NCBI RefSeq assembly: GCF_018919165.1
Contig: NZ_JAHLQM010000004.1
Span: 60,414 to 124,413 of the forward strand
Direction: 5' to 3'
DNA from: Amphibacillus sp. MSJ-3
GTDB lineage: Bacteria > Bacillota > Bacilli > Bacillales > Amphibacillaceae
DNA: 64,000 nucleotides
Below the pieces are notes generated by a model. That model searched no databases. It saw only the letters and a program-made list of their open reading frames with translations, and was not told the origin of the DNA. Shown piece by piece: positions 35,510 through 44,430 of the stretch; positions within the stretch are counted from its first letter, which is position 1; the number at the start of each line of letters is the position of its first letter. Both the position numbers and the translations under genes were made by a program.

Positions 35510-36568
35510 ATGTTTAAAAGGCTTAATTCAATTCGTTATTCATATATACAAGCACAACTCACAACGGTTTTTTTTGTTTCAATTACCCTGCTTATTGTGT
35601 TAACTTTTATTGATATCACTGTAGATCTGGAGTGGCTTAATCAAATCAATATTATCTTGTTTTCATTGGTTCATTTTATGGTGGGTTCAATATTTGCTAT
35701 TTTGATCGGTTTTAGGTCAAGTGGGAGATTAAAATCACAAATTGATGATTTGTCGGTAATGATTATGCAGTTATCACGTGGAAATTACCATTCTCGCTTT
35801 CGTTTGGAGGAGGCCGGTGAGGTCTCTAGAATTGGAGTAGAATTGAATGAGTTGGCAAAAAAGTTAGATGATCAAGTTCATTATTTACAGCGATTAGCGG
35901 ATGAAAAGGCTGCTTATGCTGAAAGAGCACATAAAATTGCAACAATTGAAGAGCGTCAACGTTTAGCGCGTGATCTTCATGACTCTGTGAGCCAGCAACT
36001 TTTTGCTTTAACAATGATGTCTAAGGCAGTTGTGCGTGGAATTGAAAAACATCCAGAAAAGGCCCAACAACAGGTTGCAGATCTTGCAGAAACTGCAATG
36101 AAAGCCCAAACAGAAATGCGGGCGCTTCTGTTACATTTAAGACCCATCCATTTATCTGATCAATCATTGACGGATGGTATTCATAATTTGATTGCTGAAT
36201 TAAAAACAAAAAGTGCAATTGAATTTCAAGTGAAGATTGATCAAATTACTGACTTGCCTAGATTTACTGAAGAACATCTTTTTCGAATCATTCAGGAAGG
36301 GCTATCGAATACATTACGTCATGCCGATGCGACGGTAGTTAAAATTTTCCTTAAACAAGAGCCCGAACATCTTTTTGTCCATTTGGCTGATAATGGTCAT
36401 GGTTTTGATTGGTCTTTGGCAGATCAAAAGAAGACTTCGTATGGTTTAAAAACAATGCGAGAGCGAAGTGAAGAAATCGGGGGACAATTTAATTTAAGAA
36501 CAAAGAAAGGTGAAGGGACATATATAGATATTCGTGTTCCATTTCCAAGACAGGAGGCTAATACATGA
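35510..36568 (+). CDS. liaS: LiaS-type sensor histidine kinase
   Basis: A NarL-group (HisKA_3) kinase of about 352 residues. Two N-terminal helices (TVFFVSITLLIVLTFI and FSLVHFMVGSIFAILIGF) flank a very short outer loop, so it senses within the membrane. A HAMP-like linker precedes the H-box RQRLARDLHDSVSQQLF, and the ATPase domain has the N-box EGLSNTLRHAD, DNGHGFD and MRERSEEIGG. I start at ATG 35510 with GGGAAGGTGA upstream. It overlaps liaR by four bases. Cell-wall antibiotics such as bacitracin are the known stimulus in related systems. Confidence 0.93.
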   Translation: MFKRLNSIRYSYIQAQLTTVFFVSITLLIVLTFIDITVDLEWLNQINIILFSLVHFMVGSIFAILIGFRSSGRLKSQIDDLSVMIMQLSRGNYHSRFRLEEAGEVSRIGVELNELAKKLDDQVHYLQRLADEKAAYAERAHKIATIEERQRLARDLHDSVSQQLFALTMMSKAVVRGIEKHPEKAQQQVADLAETAMKAQTEMRALLLHLRPIHLSDQSLTDGIHNLIAELKTKSAIEFQVKIDQITDLPRFTEEHLFRIIQEGLSNTLRHADATVVKIFLKQEPEHLFVHLADNGHGFDWSLADQKKTSYGLKTMRERSEEIGGQFNLRTKKGEGTYIDIRVPFPRQEANT

Positions 36569-37191
36569 TTCGAATTATTGTTATTGATGATCATGATGTT
36601 GTCAGGAAAGGGGTCATTGCTTATTTAGAAACAGAAGATGACTTTCAAGTGATAGGTGAAGCTTGCAGTGGAAATGAAGGTGTTGAAATTGTATTAGAGA
36701 AAAAGCCGGACGTCGTGTTAATGGATTTAATTATGGAAAACGGGAATGGGATTGAGGCAACGAAGCAAATTAAAACGGTCTTTCCTGATTGTAAGGTGAT
36801 TGTTCTAACAAGTTACTATGATGATAAACAAATTTTCCCTGTATTAGAGGCAGGTGCTTTTAGTTATTTATTGAAAACGGCATCGGCTGAGGAAATTGTC
36901 AGTGCGATAAAAAAAGCGTATCATGGTGAAAATGTAATTGAACCCAAAGTCGCTCATCGGGTGATGAATCGTTTTCAAGGAAAGCAACTGACTTTGCATG
37001 ATCAACTAACAGAAAGAGAACTTGAAGTATTAATTTGTCTAGCGAATGGTGCAACTAATCAGGAAATAGCAGATCAATTATTTATCGGGATAAAGACGGT
37101 AAAAACACATGTTAGTAATATATTGAGAAAGCTAGATGTTCACGATCGAACACAAGCAGCAGTTTATGCCCATCGCCATCGTTTGTTGTAA
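36565..37191 (+). CDS. liaR: LiaR-type response regulator
   Basis: A 208-residue NarL/LuxR-type regulator. The receiver domain has the acidic pocket at D8-D9 and the phosphorylated Asp54 (VVLMDLIMENG), with the conserved threonine/lysine region LTSYY and LLKTASAEE. The C-terminal LuxR helix-turn-helix reads LTERELEVLICLANGATNQE, then TVKTHVSNILRKL. The ATGA overlap with liaS implies coupled translation. It is 208 residues long, typical for the family. Confidence 0.95.
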   Translation: MIRIIVIDDHDVVRKGVIAYLETEDDFQVIGEACSGNEGVEIVLEKKPDVVLMDLIMENGNGIEATKQIKTVFPDCKVIVLTSYYDDKQIFPVLEAGAFSYLLKTASAEEIVSAIKKAYHGENVIEPKVAHRVMNRFQGKQLTLHDQLTERELEVLICLANGATNQEIADQLFIGIKTVKTHVSNILRKLDVHDRTQAAVYAHRHRLL

Positions 37192-37221
37192 TCGACTCTG
37201 TTTTAAATACTTACATAGAGA

Positions 37222-37563
37222 TTTTATCGCAGTGTAACTGTCAGCAAGACTCTCACTTGGGGAATTTGAAGGAAAGCAAGCATTATAAGAGAGAGATCAG
37301 CTGTCAGCAGGGGTCCGATTGTTTCAAGGGCCTTTAGGTCATCCCCCTGTGACTGTAACAAGTGTTTTTGGTGAGACGGGTAACTGAAGTCGTTTCGGTG
37401 AGACGGGTAACCGCAAATATCTTCGGTGGGACGAGTAACCGCAGTCCCAGTCCCAGTCAGTGATGAATAAAGGAAGGAAGACCAAAGCCACCAGGTCCTA
37501 TGGTAGGATCTACATGGCATAGATCCTGTAGGTCCAAGCCCACTGATTGAAGTTTCGCTTTAT
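37222..37563. repeat. Dispersed modular repeat, copy C (longest)
   Basis: It contains all modules: the AACTGTCAG unit, a block of three GGTGrGACGrGTAAC units about 30 bases apart (37370-37440), CAGTCCCAGTCCCAGTCAGTG, a perfect stem AGGATCTA...TAGATCCT, and the end ATTGAAGTTTCGCTTTAT. The triple unit is the reverse complement of the GC-rich repeat in the IS remnant at 22.3 kb. Confidence 0.75.
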
Positions 37564-37796
37564 GGATTTGTGAAATCATTCTTCTATCCCTATGGGGCAT
37601 GATAGAGAGGGGATGAATGATCCAAAAACCCATTACAAGGAGATTAATAATGCTTCTGAATATGGGGGATATTTTTAAAATTACGATATAGACACACTTT
37701 AAAGGACCTATAAAAGGTGCTAGGTAGTGGGTGGGGTTCATTAGGAGGAGACTTAGCTTTTTGCTTTGTCTCCTTTTTGTGTTATAAAAGGATAGT

Positions 37797-38095
37797 AAAG
37801 TGAATTAATTGCAATGTAACTTTTAATAAGACCCACTTCAAACATTCGAAAGAAACTAAGAAGTGTAAGTGGAGATCAACTAACAGTAAGGGTCTGATTG
37901 GTTCAAGAGCCTTATCCTTGTGGTCGTAACAAATGTTTTTGCTAGGATGAGTAACCACGAATCACTTCGATGGGGATAGTAACCGCGGTTCCAGACCGAA
38001 CAAGTGGGGGATGGGAATGCAGACTAAACCGACCAGGTCCTGTGTAAAGTCTGCATGAACTAGGTCTACCCCTAATGATTGAGGTTTCATTTTAT
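37797..38095. repeat. Dispersed modular repeat, copy D
   Basis: It starts TAAAGTGAATTAATTGCAAT and ends GATTGAGGTTTCATTTTAT. It has one GATGAGTAACC unit and the third module with AAGTCTGCATGAACTAGG in the hairpin position of copy C. It lies directly upstream of pbpF. Confidence 0.75.
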
Positions 38096-38219
38096 AAGAA
38101 ACAGATTTTTAGAGGGGTTAGGATGGAGTAAAATCCTCTTTATACAAATGTCTTTGAGTATTAAAATAAGGATAATGATATAATTAATATCATTTTTGTA
38201 GGAGTAATGGAGTGTTTTT

Positions 38220-40406
38220 ATGAATAAATTCAATGATTTAATAGATAAAAATTGGGTACTTCTAAAGCGCCCGTGGTTTAAATGGCCGCTTCTAATCCTA
38301 TTAACTTTAATTGGATTCAGCATCATGGTATTTTTATTTATTATCTTTGGTGGCCGTCTAATTGTTGATGAAAAAAAGCTTGTTTTACCGGCGACGACAT
38401 TAGTTGTAACAGAAGAGGGAGATTATGCTGGTCGCTTGTATCAAGAGAATCGCCATCTTATTGAATTAAATGAGGTTCCAGAGCATGTTCAGGAGGCTTT
38501 TATTGCTGTAGAGGATCGACGCTTCTATTCACATGCAGGCATAGATTTTAAATCCGTTATTCGTGCACTTTATCAAGATCTAATGGCATTTGATAAAGTA
38601 GAAGGTGCTAGTACAATTACACAACAACTTGCCAAAAATCTTTTTTTAACAAATGAGAAATCATGGATGAGGAAAACAAAAGAAGTGATGGCATCAATTT
38701 ATTTAGAACGTCATTATACAAAAAATGATATATTGGAGTTATATTTGAATCAAGTTTATTTTGGCCATGGAGTGTATGGGATAAGGACTGCAAGTGATTA
38801 TTATTTTAACAAGTCTGTCGAAGAATTATCGGTGGCCGAGGGAGCGCTTTTAGCTGGGATTATCAATGCACCGAACTATTACTCACCACATATAGATCAG
38901 AATCGGGCCTATGAGCGTAGAAATCTTGTGATTAGTCAAATGGAACAGGCTGGCTTCATTAATCCTGAACAGATGTTATCGATACAAGGCCAAACGTTAA
39001 CAGTGGTTGATCCTATTGATCGTAATAAACCTTGGATTGATGATTATCTTGAACTTGTGATTCGAGAAGCAGAAGAACTCTATAATATTTCGCGTTCAGA
39101 ACTACAAAGAGGGGGTTATCGGATTACTGTTTATCTAGATCCGATAGCACAAAAGGTGGCTTATGAGCAGGTTCAGCAGGATAACTTTTTTCATGGATCT
39201 AAAGATAATATTGAAGCCGCTTTTTTATTACTTGACCAGGAAAGTGGCCAGTTACGGGCAGCATTAGGAGGGCGTGATTTTTCAATTGGTGATCATCATC
39301 GTGCACTCGTAGAAAGACAGCCAGGATCGGTAATCAAACCACTAGCTGTCTATGGTCCTGCGCTTTCTGAGGGTTACAGTCCCTATGCTATGTTAGAAGA
39401 TACTAAGCGAGATTATGATGGCTATCAAGTGCGGAATGCTGATGAAATATATCAAGGAGAGGTTTCGATGTATGATGCCGTTACTGTATCTAAGAATACT
39501 TCAGCAGTATGGCTCCTTGATGAGATTGGGATTGAAAAAAGTAAAAGTTATTTAGAAAAGATGCAGATTACTTTATCGGATGATGGCCTTGCTATTGGGT
39601 TAGGTGGCCTGAAATATGGGTTAACGCCTTTGCAAATTGTAGAAGGCTACCGTACATTTGCTCATCAAGGAGAGTGGATTGATGCCCACACGATCGCGGC
39701 AATTGAAGATCGCAATGGTCAAGTTATCGCAAAAGCGAATCCAAGTACCAATCAAGTTTTTACCAAACAAGCAGCATGGTATATGTTGCGAATGCTCGAG
39801 AATGTAATCGACCAGGGGACAGGTCAAGCCGGTAGCTATTCAAAAGCATTAGCCGGGAAAACGGGAACAACTCAGCATCCACAAGCTCCAGGGAAAGTTA
39901 AGGATAGTTGGTTTGCCGGAGTGACACCAGATTATGTCACTGCACTTTGGATTGGCTATGATACAAGTGATGCCGAACATTATTTAACCGTAGGAAGCGA
40001 AGCCCCTACTGAACTTACAAAAGCTATTTTAGTAGAGATTGATCGGGAGCAAGACTTAACAAGCGCATTCACTTTGCCAACAGATGTCGAAGAACTGCCT
40101 GAACCGATTGAATTGCCTGAAATCGAAAACCTTGATGTATCTTTTAAACTCGGTGGTTGGCATCTTATCCGTGGTGAGTTGACTTGGACACCAGCTGATG
40201 ATAAAAGAGTAATCTATCATATTTATCAAGTAACTGAAGATGGTGAAACAGATCAATACCTCGGACAAGTAGAAGGAAAAGGGCAATTCTCCCTTACGGA
40301 CATCTCCATTTTCGATGAGTCAACATTTTATATTGTCCCTTACAATCCATTGACCGATCGAATGGGGACACGATCAAACACTGTAACACTATCATTATTA
40401 AACTAA
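38220..40406 (+). CDS. pbpF: Class A penicillin-binding protein, PbpF-like
   Basis: A 728-residue bifunctional peptidoglycan synthase. An N-terminal membrane anchor (LLILLTLIGFSIMVFLFIIF) leads to the GT51 glycosyltransferase domain with AVEDRRFYSHAGID, GASTITQQLAKN and LELYLNQVYFGHG. The transpeptidase domain has the active-site serine in PGSVIKP, then SKNTSAVW and KTGTT. A C-terminal Glu/Pro-rich and beta-type region follows. In B. subtilis PbpF acts late in growth and in forespore wall synthesis. The gene is followed by the TATGCTCG array and lies beside yhfI and lplJ, as in B. subtilis. Confidence 0.95.
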   Translation: MNKFNDLIDKNWVLLKRPWFKWPLLILLTLIGFSIMVFLFIIFGGRLIVDEKKLVLPATTLVVTEEGDYAGRLYQENRHLIELNEVPEHVQEAFIAVEDRRFYSHAGIDFKSVIRALYQDLMAFDKVEGASTITQQLAKNLFLTNEKSWMRKTKEVMASIYLERHYTKNDILELYLNQVYFGHGVYGIRTASDYYFNKSVEELSVAEGALLAGIINAPNYYSPHIDQNRAYERRNLVISQMEQAGFINPEQMLSIQGQTLTVVDPIDRNKPWIDDYLELVIREAEELYNISRSELQRGGYRITVYLDPIAQKVAYEQVQQDNFFHGSKDNIEAAFLLLDQESGQLRAALGGRDFSIGDHHRALVERQPGSVIKPLAVYGPALSEGYSPYAMLEDTKRDYDGYQVRNADEIYQGEVSMYDAVTVSKNTSAVWLLDEIGIEKSKSYLEKMQITLSDDGLAIGLGGLKYGLTPLQIVEGYRTFAHQGEWIDAHTIAAIEDRNGQVIAKANPSTNQVFTKQAAWYMLRMLENVIDQGTGQAGSYSKALAGKTGTTQHPQAPGKVKDSWFAGVTPDYVTALWIGYDTSDAEHYLTVGSEAPTELTKAILVEIDREQDLTSAFTLPTDVEELPEPIELPEIENLDVSFKLGGWHLIRGELTWTPADDKRVIYHIYQVTEDGETDQYLGQVEGKGQFSLTDISIFDESTFYIVPYNPLTDRMGTRSNTVTLSLLN

Positions 40407-40461
40407 TTAAAAACTCCTACCTCATTTTTATGAGAACGGGTTTTTCCCCGTAATGAAGTTC

Positions 40462-40693
40462 TATGCTCGTTTGGTGGGGGGCTATGCTCGCCCGCGGTGG
40501 TTTTATGCTCGGAAACTGATGTGCTATGCTCGGAAATTACAGTCTATGCTCGGAAATCGATGTTCTATGCTCGGAAACTGATGTTTTATGCTCGGAAATC
40601 GTTTATGCTCGTTCGCGGTGGTTCTATGCTCGGTTGTGCGATTCTATGCTTGTTTGGTGCGGGGCTATGCTCGTTCGCGGAATTCTATGCTCA
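40462..40693. repeat. Twelve-copy TATGCTCG array with about 21-bp period
   Basis: Octamers begin at 40462, 40483, 40504, 40525, 40545, 40566, 40587, 40604, 40625, 40645, 40666 and 40686. Ten are exact; 40645 is TATGCTTG and 40686 is TATGCTCA. Spacings are 20-21 bases except one of 17, i.e. two helical turns. The inner copies continue GAAAnnGATGT; the outer ones continue TTCGCGGTGG or TTTGGTGnGG. It lies between pbpF and yhfI and does not code for protein. Confidence 0.9.
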
Positions 40694-40805
40694 CGATAGT
40701 AATTGTATTTTGGATTAATTACTATTAAATGTGTTTTATCAATTTAGATATAGGGTAACATTGTTATTGTGATAAAGCTACTTTGGTAGAGGGAGGTGTG
40801 ATTAA

Positions 40806-41543
40806 ATGAAGGTTACGGTTGTTGGTTTTTGGGGGGCATACCCTGCTGGGTCAGAAGCAACTTCTTGTTATTTATTTGAAAAGGATAATTTTCGTCTATT
40901 GATTGATTGTGGAAGTGGGGCGTTGGCTCAACTGCCGAAGTATGTTGACCCTTATGATCTTGATGCGGTTGTTTTATCGCACTATCATCCGGATCATGTT
41001 GCTGATATTGGTGTATTACAACATTTAATTAAGGTCCAAAATTTAATTCGAGAGCAGGATCATAGTTTGAAAATATATGGACACACTGATGATCAAGTTG
41101 CTTTTGCTGGACTTGCTAGTAGTGATACAGAGGCTATTGCTTATCAGCCCAATCAGCTTTTGGCCTTAGGTCCATTTAAAATTGAGTTTCTAAAAACAAT
41201 TCATCCAGTTCCTTGCTATGCGATGCGAGTGACTGATGGAGATAAGGTTGTTGTCTATACGGCTGACTCAAGTTATCAGGATGCTTTTATTCCTTTTAGT
41301 AGAAATGCTGATTTACTTATTACCGACTGTAATTTTTATCAAGGCCAAGATGGGACGGCGGCAGGACATATGAACAGTGAGGAAGTCGGCATGATTGCTA
41401 AAAAGGCAAATGTTAAAACTTTATTGTTGAGTCACCAACCTCATTTTGGTGAGCGAAAGCAATTGATGGTCGAAGCCGGTGAAATTTTCTCAGGAAAGAT
41501 TAACCTAGCGTATACTGGCTATCAATGGACTGGTTTTTCCTAG
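40806..41543 (+). CDS. yhfI: Metallo-beta-lactamase-fold hydrolase, YhfI-like
   Basis: A 245-residue MBL-fold protein related to RNase Z. The metal-binding motif is LSHYHPDHVADI (HxHxDH), with further ligands at KTIHPVPCYAM, YTADS, and LLLSHQPH near the end. Such enzymes cleave phosphodiester, nucleotide or ester bonds; the YhfI substrate is not known to me. GAGGGAGGTG gives a strong start. Its place between pbpF and lplJ is conserved. Confidence 0.9.
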   Translation: MKVTVVGFWGAYPAGSEATSCYLFEKDNFRLLIDCGSGALAQLPKYVDPYDLDAVVLSHYHPDHVADIGVLQHLIKVQNLIREQDHSLKIYGHTDDQVAFAGLASSDTEAIAYQPNQLLALGPFKIEFLKTIHPVPCYAMRVTDGDKVVVYTADSSYQDAFIPFSRNADLLITDCNFYQGQDGTAAGHMNSEEVGMIAKKANVKTLLLSHQPHFGERKQLMVEAGEIFSGKINLAYTGYQWTGFS

Positions 41544-41742
41544 ATTAACTGACTGTAGCTATTTTTAATTATAGGAAATAAAATCTGAAGTTAATCGTAA
41601 GTTAAAGTGTGATTCGTCATTTAACATTCAATGACGGAAGAAACTTAAGTTAGTGGTGCAACAGTCTAAAAGACAAATTCCTTGCTTTTAAGGAATTATT
41701 TAAATATTATGATATTAATGACTACTGTGAGGGGGAGATAAA

Positions 41743-42738
41743 ATGAAGTTTATTGACAATCAAGGTATTACAGATCCATATATAAACCTTGCGATTGAAG
41801 AGTATGTTTTAAATAACTTTGGTGAAAAGGATACATATCTTCTTTTTTATGTAAACCGTCCATCAATTATTATAGGACGTAATCAGAATACAATTGAAGA
41901 AATTAACACCAAGTATGTTGAAGAAAATGATATTCGAGTTGTTCGAAGACTTTCTGGTGGTGGAGCAGTTTACCATGATGAGGGAAACCTTAATTTTAGC
42001 TTTATTACAAAAGATGATGGTGATAGTTTCCACAACTTCGCTAAATTTACAGAACCTGTAGTAGAAGCACTTAAAGCTTTAAATGTGCCTGCAGAACTCC
42101 ATGGTCGCAATGACCTAGTTGTTGATGGCCGAAAAATTTCAGGAAATGCTCAATTTGCAACACGTGGTCGGATGTTTAGTCATGGGACATTAATGCTTGA
42201 TTCAGAAATTGAACATGTTGTTTCAGCGTTAAATGTTAGTGATGAAAAAATCAAATCTAAAGGGATCAAATCGATTAGAAGTCGAGTAGCGAATATCTCT
42301 GAATTTCTGGATGAAAAAATTACGATGGACCAATTCAAAGAACACATTTTGAAATTCTTATTTAATGTTGATGATGTAGCGGATGTTCCACGATATGAAT
42401 TAACTCAGGAAGACTGGGATAAGATAAATAAAATTTCTGAAGAACGTTATCAAAAATGGGAGTGGAATTATGGTAAGTCACCAACATTTGATATTCAAAA
42501 AACACATAAATTCCCATCTGGTTTAGTTGATGTTCGAATGGATGTCTCAAAAGGAACGATTAAAGATTGTAAGATTTATGGTGACTTTTTTGGTGTCGGT
42601 GAAGTTAAGGTTATTGAAGATAAATTAATCGGTATTCAATATCGCCGCCAAGCACTAGAAGAGGCCCTAGCCGAGATAGATGTTCCACATTACCTAGGTA
42701 AGATTTCAAAAGAAGAATTTATTAATTTAGTATATTAA
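41743..42738 (+). CDS. lplJ: Lipoate-protein ligase LplJ
   Basis: A 331-residue enzyme that activates free lipoate with ATP and attaches it to GcvH and E2 subunits. Family signatures are RPSIIIGRNQNTIEEIN, VVRRLSGGGAVYHDEGNLNF and GRKISGNAQF, with the catalytic lysine in the VDGRKISGNA loop. The C-terminal accessory domain is present (SGLVDVRMDVSKG). GAGGGGGAG precedes the ATG. Its acceptor GcvH is encoded in the same window at 62962. A terminator follows. Confidence 0.95.
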   Translation: MKFIDNQGITDPYINLAIEEYVLNNFGEKDTYLLFYVNRPSIIIGRNQNTIEEINTKYVEENDIRVVRRLSGGGAVYHDEGNLNFSFITKDDGDSFHNFAKFTEPVVEALKALNVPAELHGRNDLVVDGRKISGNAQFATRGRMFSHGTLMLDSEIEHVVSALNVSDEKIKSKGIKSIRSRVANISEFLDEKITMDQFKEHILKFLFNVDDVADVPRYELTQEDWDKINKISEERYQKWEWNYGKSPTFDIQKTHKFPSGLVDVRMDVSKGTIKDCKIYGDFFGVGEVKVIEDKLIGIQYRRQALEEALAEIDVPHYLGKISKEEFINLVY

Positions 42739-42765
42739 AATAGTATCATTATCATATATTAATTT

Positions 42766-42813
42766 AGCGACTAGCGAAAGATAGATCCCTTTCACTGGTC
42801 GCTATTTTTTTAA
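42766..42813. terminator. Terminator between lplJ and the DUF3939-like gene
   Basis: AGCGACtAGcGAAAG pairs with CTTTCaCTgGTCGCT, then seven Ts. It overlaps the last codons of the convergent gene by a few bases. Confidence 0.8.
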
Positions 42814-43265
42814 TAAGGTCGTTTAGATGTAACTAAATGGTCCTTTTTATTCAGGAAGAATTCCTCATGGGGACGATAATCAATTAATTTTTTCTTCATT
42901 AATTTATGATAGCTTACTTTGAAATAAGGATCACCATGTATAATGGGAAGTTCACCGGTAAGATCGTAATAATGGTCAACAGCTTTTTGAATAATATCGT
43001 GATCATATGCTAACTGATATTGATCTTGATTAAAGACCTCATAGGTTTCTCGTGACATATAATAGGTTTCAATCGGAATACGTTTTAAATAAGGTGCAAG
43101 TTTTTGATAATTGATCGTTAGATTTTCATTTATTAATGTACTAAGTGGGATACCGTTAGGGAGATCCTCTGTATATTTATTAATCGCTCGCTTTAATTCA
43201 TCCATGGAAACGTTAGCAATTGGGTATTCGCGTTGCTTCTTGAAAAATTTAAATGGATTCCACAT
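42810..43265 (-). CDS. DUF3939-like protein
   Basis: A 151-residue soluble protein beginning MWNPFKFFKKQ, with DELKRAINKYTEDLPNGIPL, YYMSRETYEVF and TGELPIIHGDPYFKVSYHKL. This pattern resembles the DUF3939 family found in Bacillaceae, though I assign it from memory. No catalytic motif is visible. It lies between lplJ and comK on the opposite strand. Function unknown. Confidence 0.6.
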   Translation of the reverse strand: MWNPFKFFKKQREYPIANVSMDELKRAINKYTEDLPNGIPLSTLINENLTINYQKLAPYLKRIPIETYYMSRETYEVFNQDQYQLAYDHDIIQKAVDHYYDLTGELPIIHGDPYFKVSYHKLMKKKLIDYRPHEEFFLNKKDHLVTSKRPY

Positions 43266-43356
43266 ATCATTCGACTCCTTTTGTAAAATTCCTGCTAATA
43301 ACTAGTTAAAAAGTAGGAAGACTATATAATTATGTCTAATTTCTGAACTTTCACAA

Positions 43357-43390
43357 AAAATCTGGTTTTATATGGGTAGTTGTGTATAAT
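43357..43390 (+). promoter_or_regulatory. comK promoter with a perfect ComK AT-box
   Basis: AAAA-tctgg-TTTT (43357-43369) is an exact AAAA-N5-TTTT half of a K-box. An extended -10 TGTGTATAAT (TATAAT 43385-43390) follows. A second AT-box is only weak (AGAA-N5-TTAC near 43398). Autoregulation of comK is the known pattern. Confidence 0.5.
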
Positions 43391-43453
43391 TTACTTATAG
43401 AATATTTTTACATAAAAGTTCTATAAAATTAAATGTGAGAAAGGATGTTTGTT

Positions 43454-43999
43454 ATGACTGTAGAAATTAAAACATCTCATGAACTATCACATTCAACTAT
43501 GGCTTTTATGGCAACTAAGACAGATAGCTCTTGGGGTACCTTGATTTATGAGGAAGAGGTGACTGAACCGATTTTTGTTGATGTTCCTCCTAGAAAATTG
43601 ATCGAGGCGGCTTGTCGACAATATGGAGAAGAGTTGATAGCGAGGATTGATAGTGCGAAAATACTGTGTGGTTTTAATAATAAATCCCCAATTGCTATTA
43701 GTGTTACAAACGAATATTATTTTTTTCCGATTCATTCACCTTCCAACATAGACTGTTCTTGGCTTTCACATACCCATATTAGGAAAATTTCAAAAGAGAA
43801 ATATAGTAGCTCTACCGTTCTTTTTAGAGACGGTCGAAAAATATCAGTCCCCGCCTCAAAAGGGACAATGTTAAATCAGCTACATCGTACAGCCCAATTC
43901 CGATTTGCCTTGGAGCAACAGATTAAACCTATACAGCAAAAAAAGGCTATTGAAGCAATTCTTATGGTTTTAGGGTATGATAAAAATATTAGGTATTAA
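43454..43999 (+). CDS. comK: Competence transcription factor ComK
   Basis: A protein of about 181 residues of the ComK family, the master activator of DNA-uptake genes, which binds paired AT-boxes. Recognisable parts are GTLIYEEEVTEPIFVDVPPR, then LIEAACRQYGEEL, YYFFPIHSPSNIDCSWLS and, in the DNA-binding half, HIRKISKEKYSSSTVLF with DGRKISVPASKGTML. It looks full length, so competence may be intact. I prefer ATG 43454, because the earlier ATG 43445 touches the AAGG ribosome binding site. It lies near addBA, whose products process incoming and broken DNA. Confidence 0.93.
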   Translation: MTVEIKTSHELSHSTMAFMATKTDSSWGTLIYEEEVTEPIFVDVPPRKLIEAACRQYGEELIARIDSAKILCGFNNKSPIAISVTNEYYFFPIHSPSNIDCSWLSHTHIRKISKEKYSSSTVLFRDGRKISVPASKGTMLNQLHRTAQFRFALEQQIKPIQQKKAIEAILMVLGYDKNIRY

Positions 44000-44011
44000 T
44001 ATTATTATAGC

Positions 44012-44054
44012 ACAGATCCTGATAGAAAATGGTCTATACTGGATCTGTTTTTTT
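44012..44054 (+). terminator. Terminator after comK
   Basis: ACAGATCC (44012-44019) and GGATCTGT (44041-44048), then a run of Ts. Confidence 0.75.
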
Positions 44055-44149
44055 ATGAATTTTTAAGACGAAAGTTCATGAAAGCTTGTTTTTTCCTTAG
44101 TCGTTTTTCAACCTTAATTTTGCTAAAATAGATTCAACTTTTTTCTGAA

Positions 44150-44430
44150 TCAGCGGATTGAAAAATCCCTTTTTCCCATATGATTTTTGTAGATAAAAAG
44201 ATCAGCAGCGAAGCTATCGTTTCGTTCTAAAACAATCACAGTAAGCCTTTGTACGTGTATATATTTACCTAGTTGTTGACCTACAAGTAATAGGTCTTGC
44301 TTCAGTCACTGCAAGAGAGTAAGGTAGAGTTCCTTGATTTTTAAACTGACTCTTTTCAATTGCGGCAATTGCCATGAATATGAAAAAGAATCCTGAGGCT
44401 AAAGCATGCTTTTCCTCTGTTAAATAAGGC
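44150..44430 (-). pseudogene. Decayed gene relic between comK and yhjE
   Basis: On the minus strand one frame reads PYLTEEKHALASGFFFIFMA, then IEKSQFKNQGTLPYSLAVTE. After a one-base shift another continues LKQDLLLVGQQLGKYIHVQR, then LERNDSFAADLFIYKNHMGK to a stop at 44150. Further upstream VDNGTSIPTLKE occurs in yet another frame. The stretches look protein-like and collinear, so this is probably one inactivated gene. I cannot name its family. Confidence 0.4.

Noticed and set aside
37224..37741. Minus-strand frames of 98 and 94 codons in the liaR-pbpF gap
   Set aside because: They lie in repeat copy C and adjoining spacer; the predicted peptides reflect the repeated unit and have no ribosome site.
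40462..40693. CRISPR array
   Set aside because: The repeated word is 8 bases with gaps of 9-13; no 25-35 base repeats, no spacers of proper length and no cas genes.
40497..40718. 73-codon open frame across the TATGCTCG array
   Set aside because: It is a product of the repeat (ARKSMFYARKLMFYARKS) with no ribosome binding site; the period of about 21 bases keeps frames open by chance.
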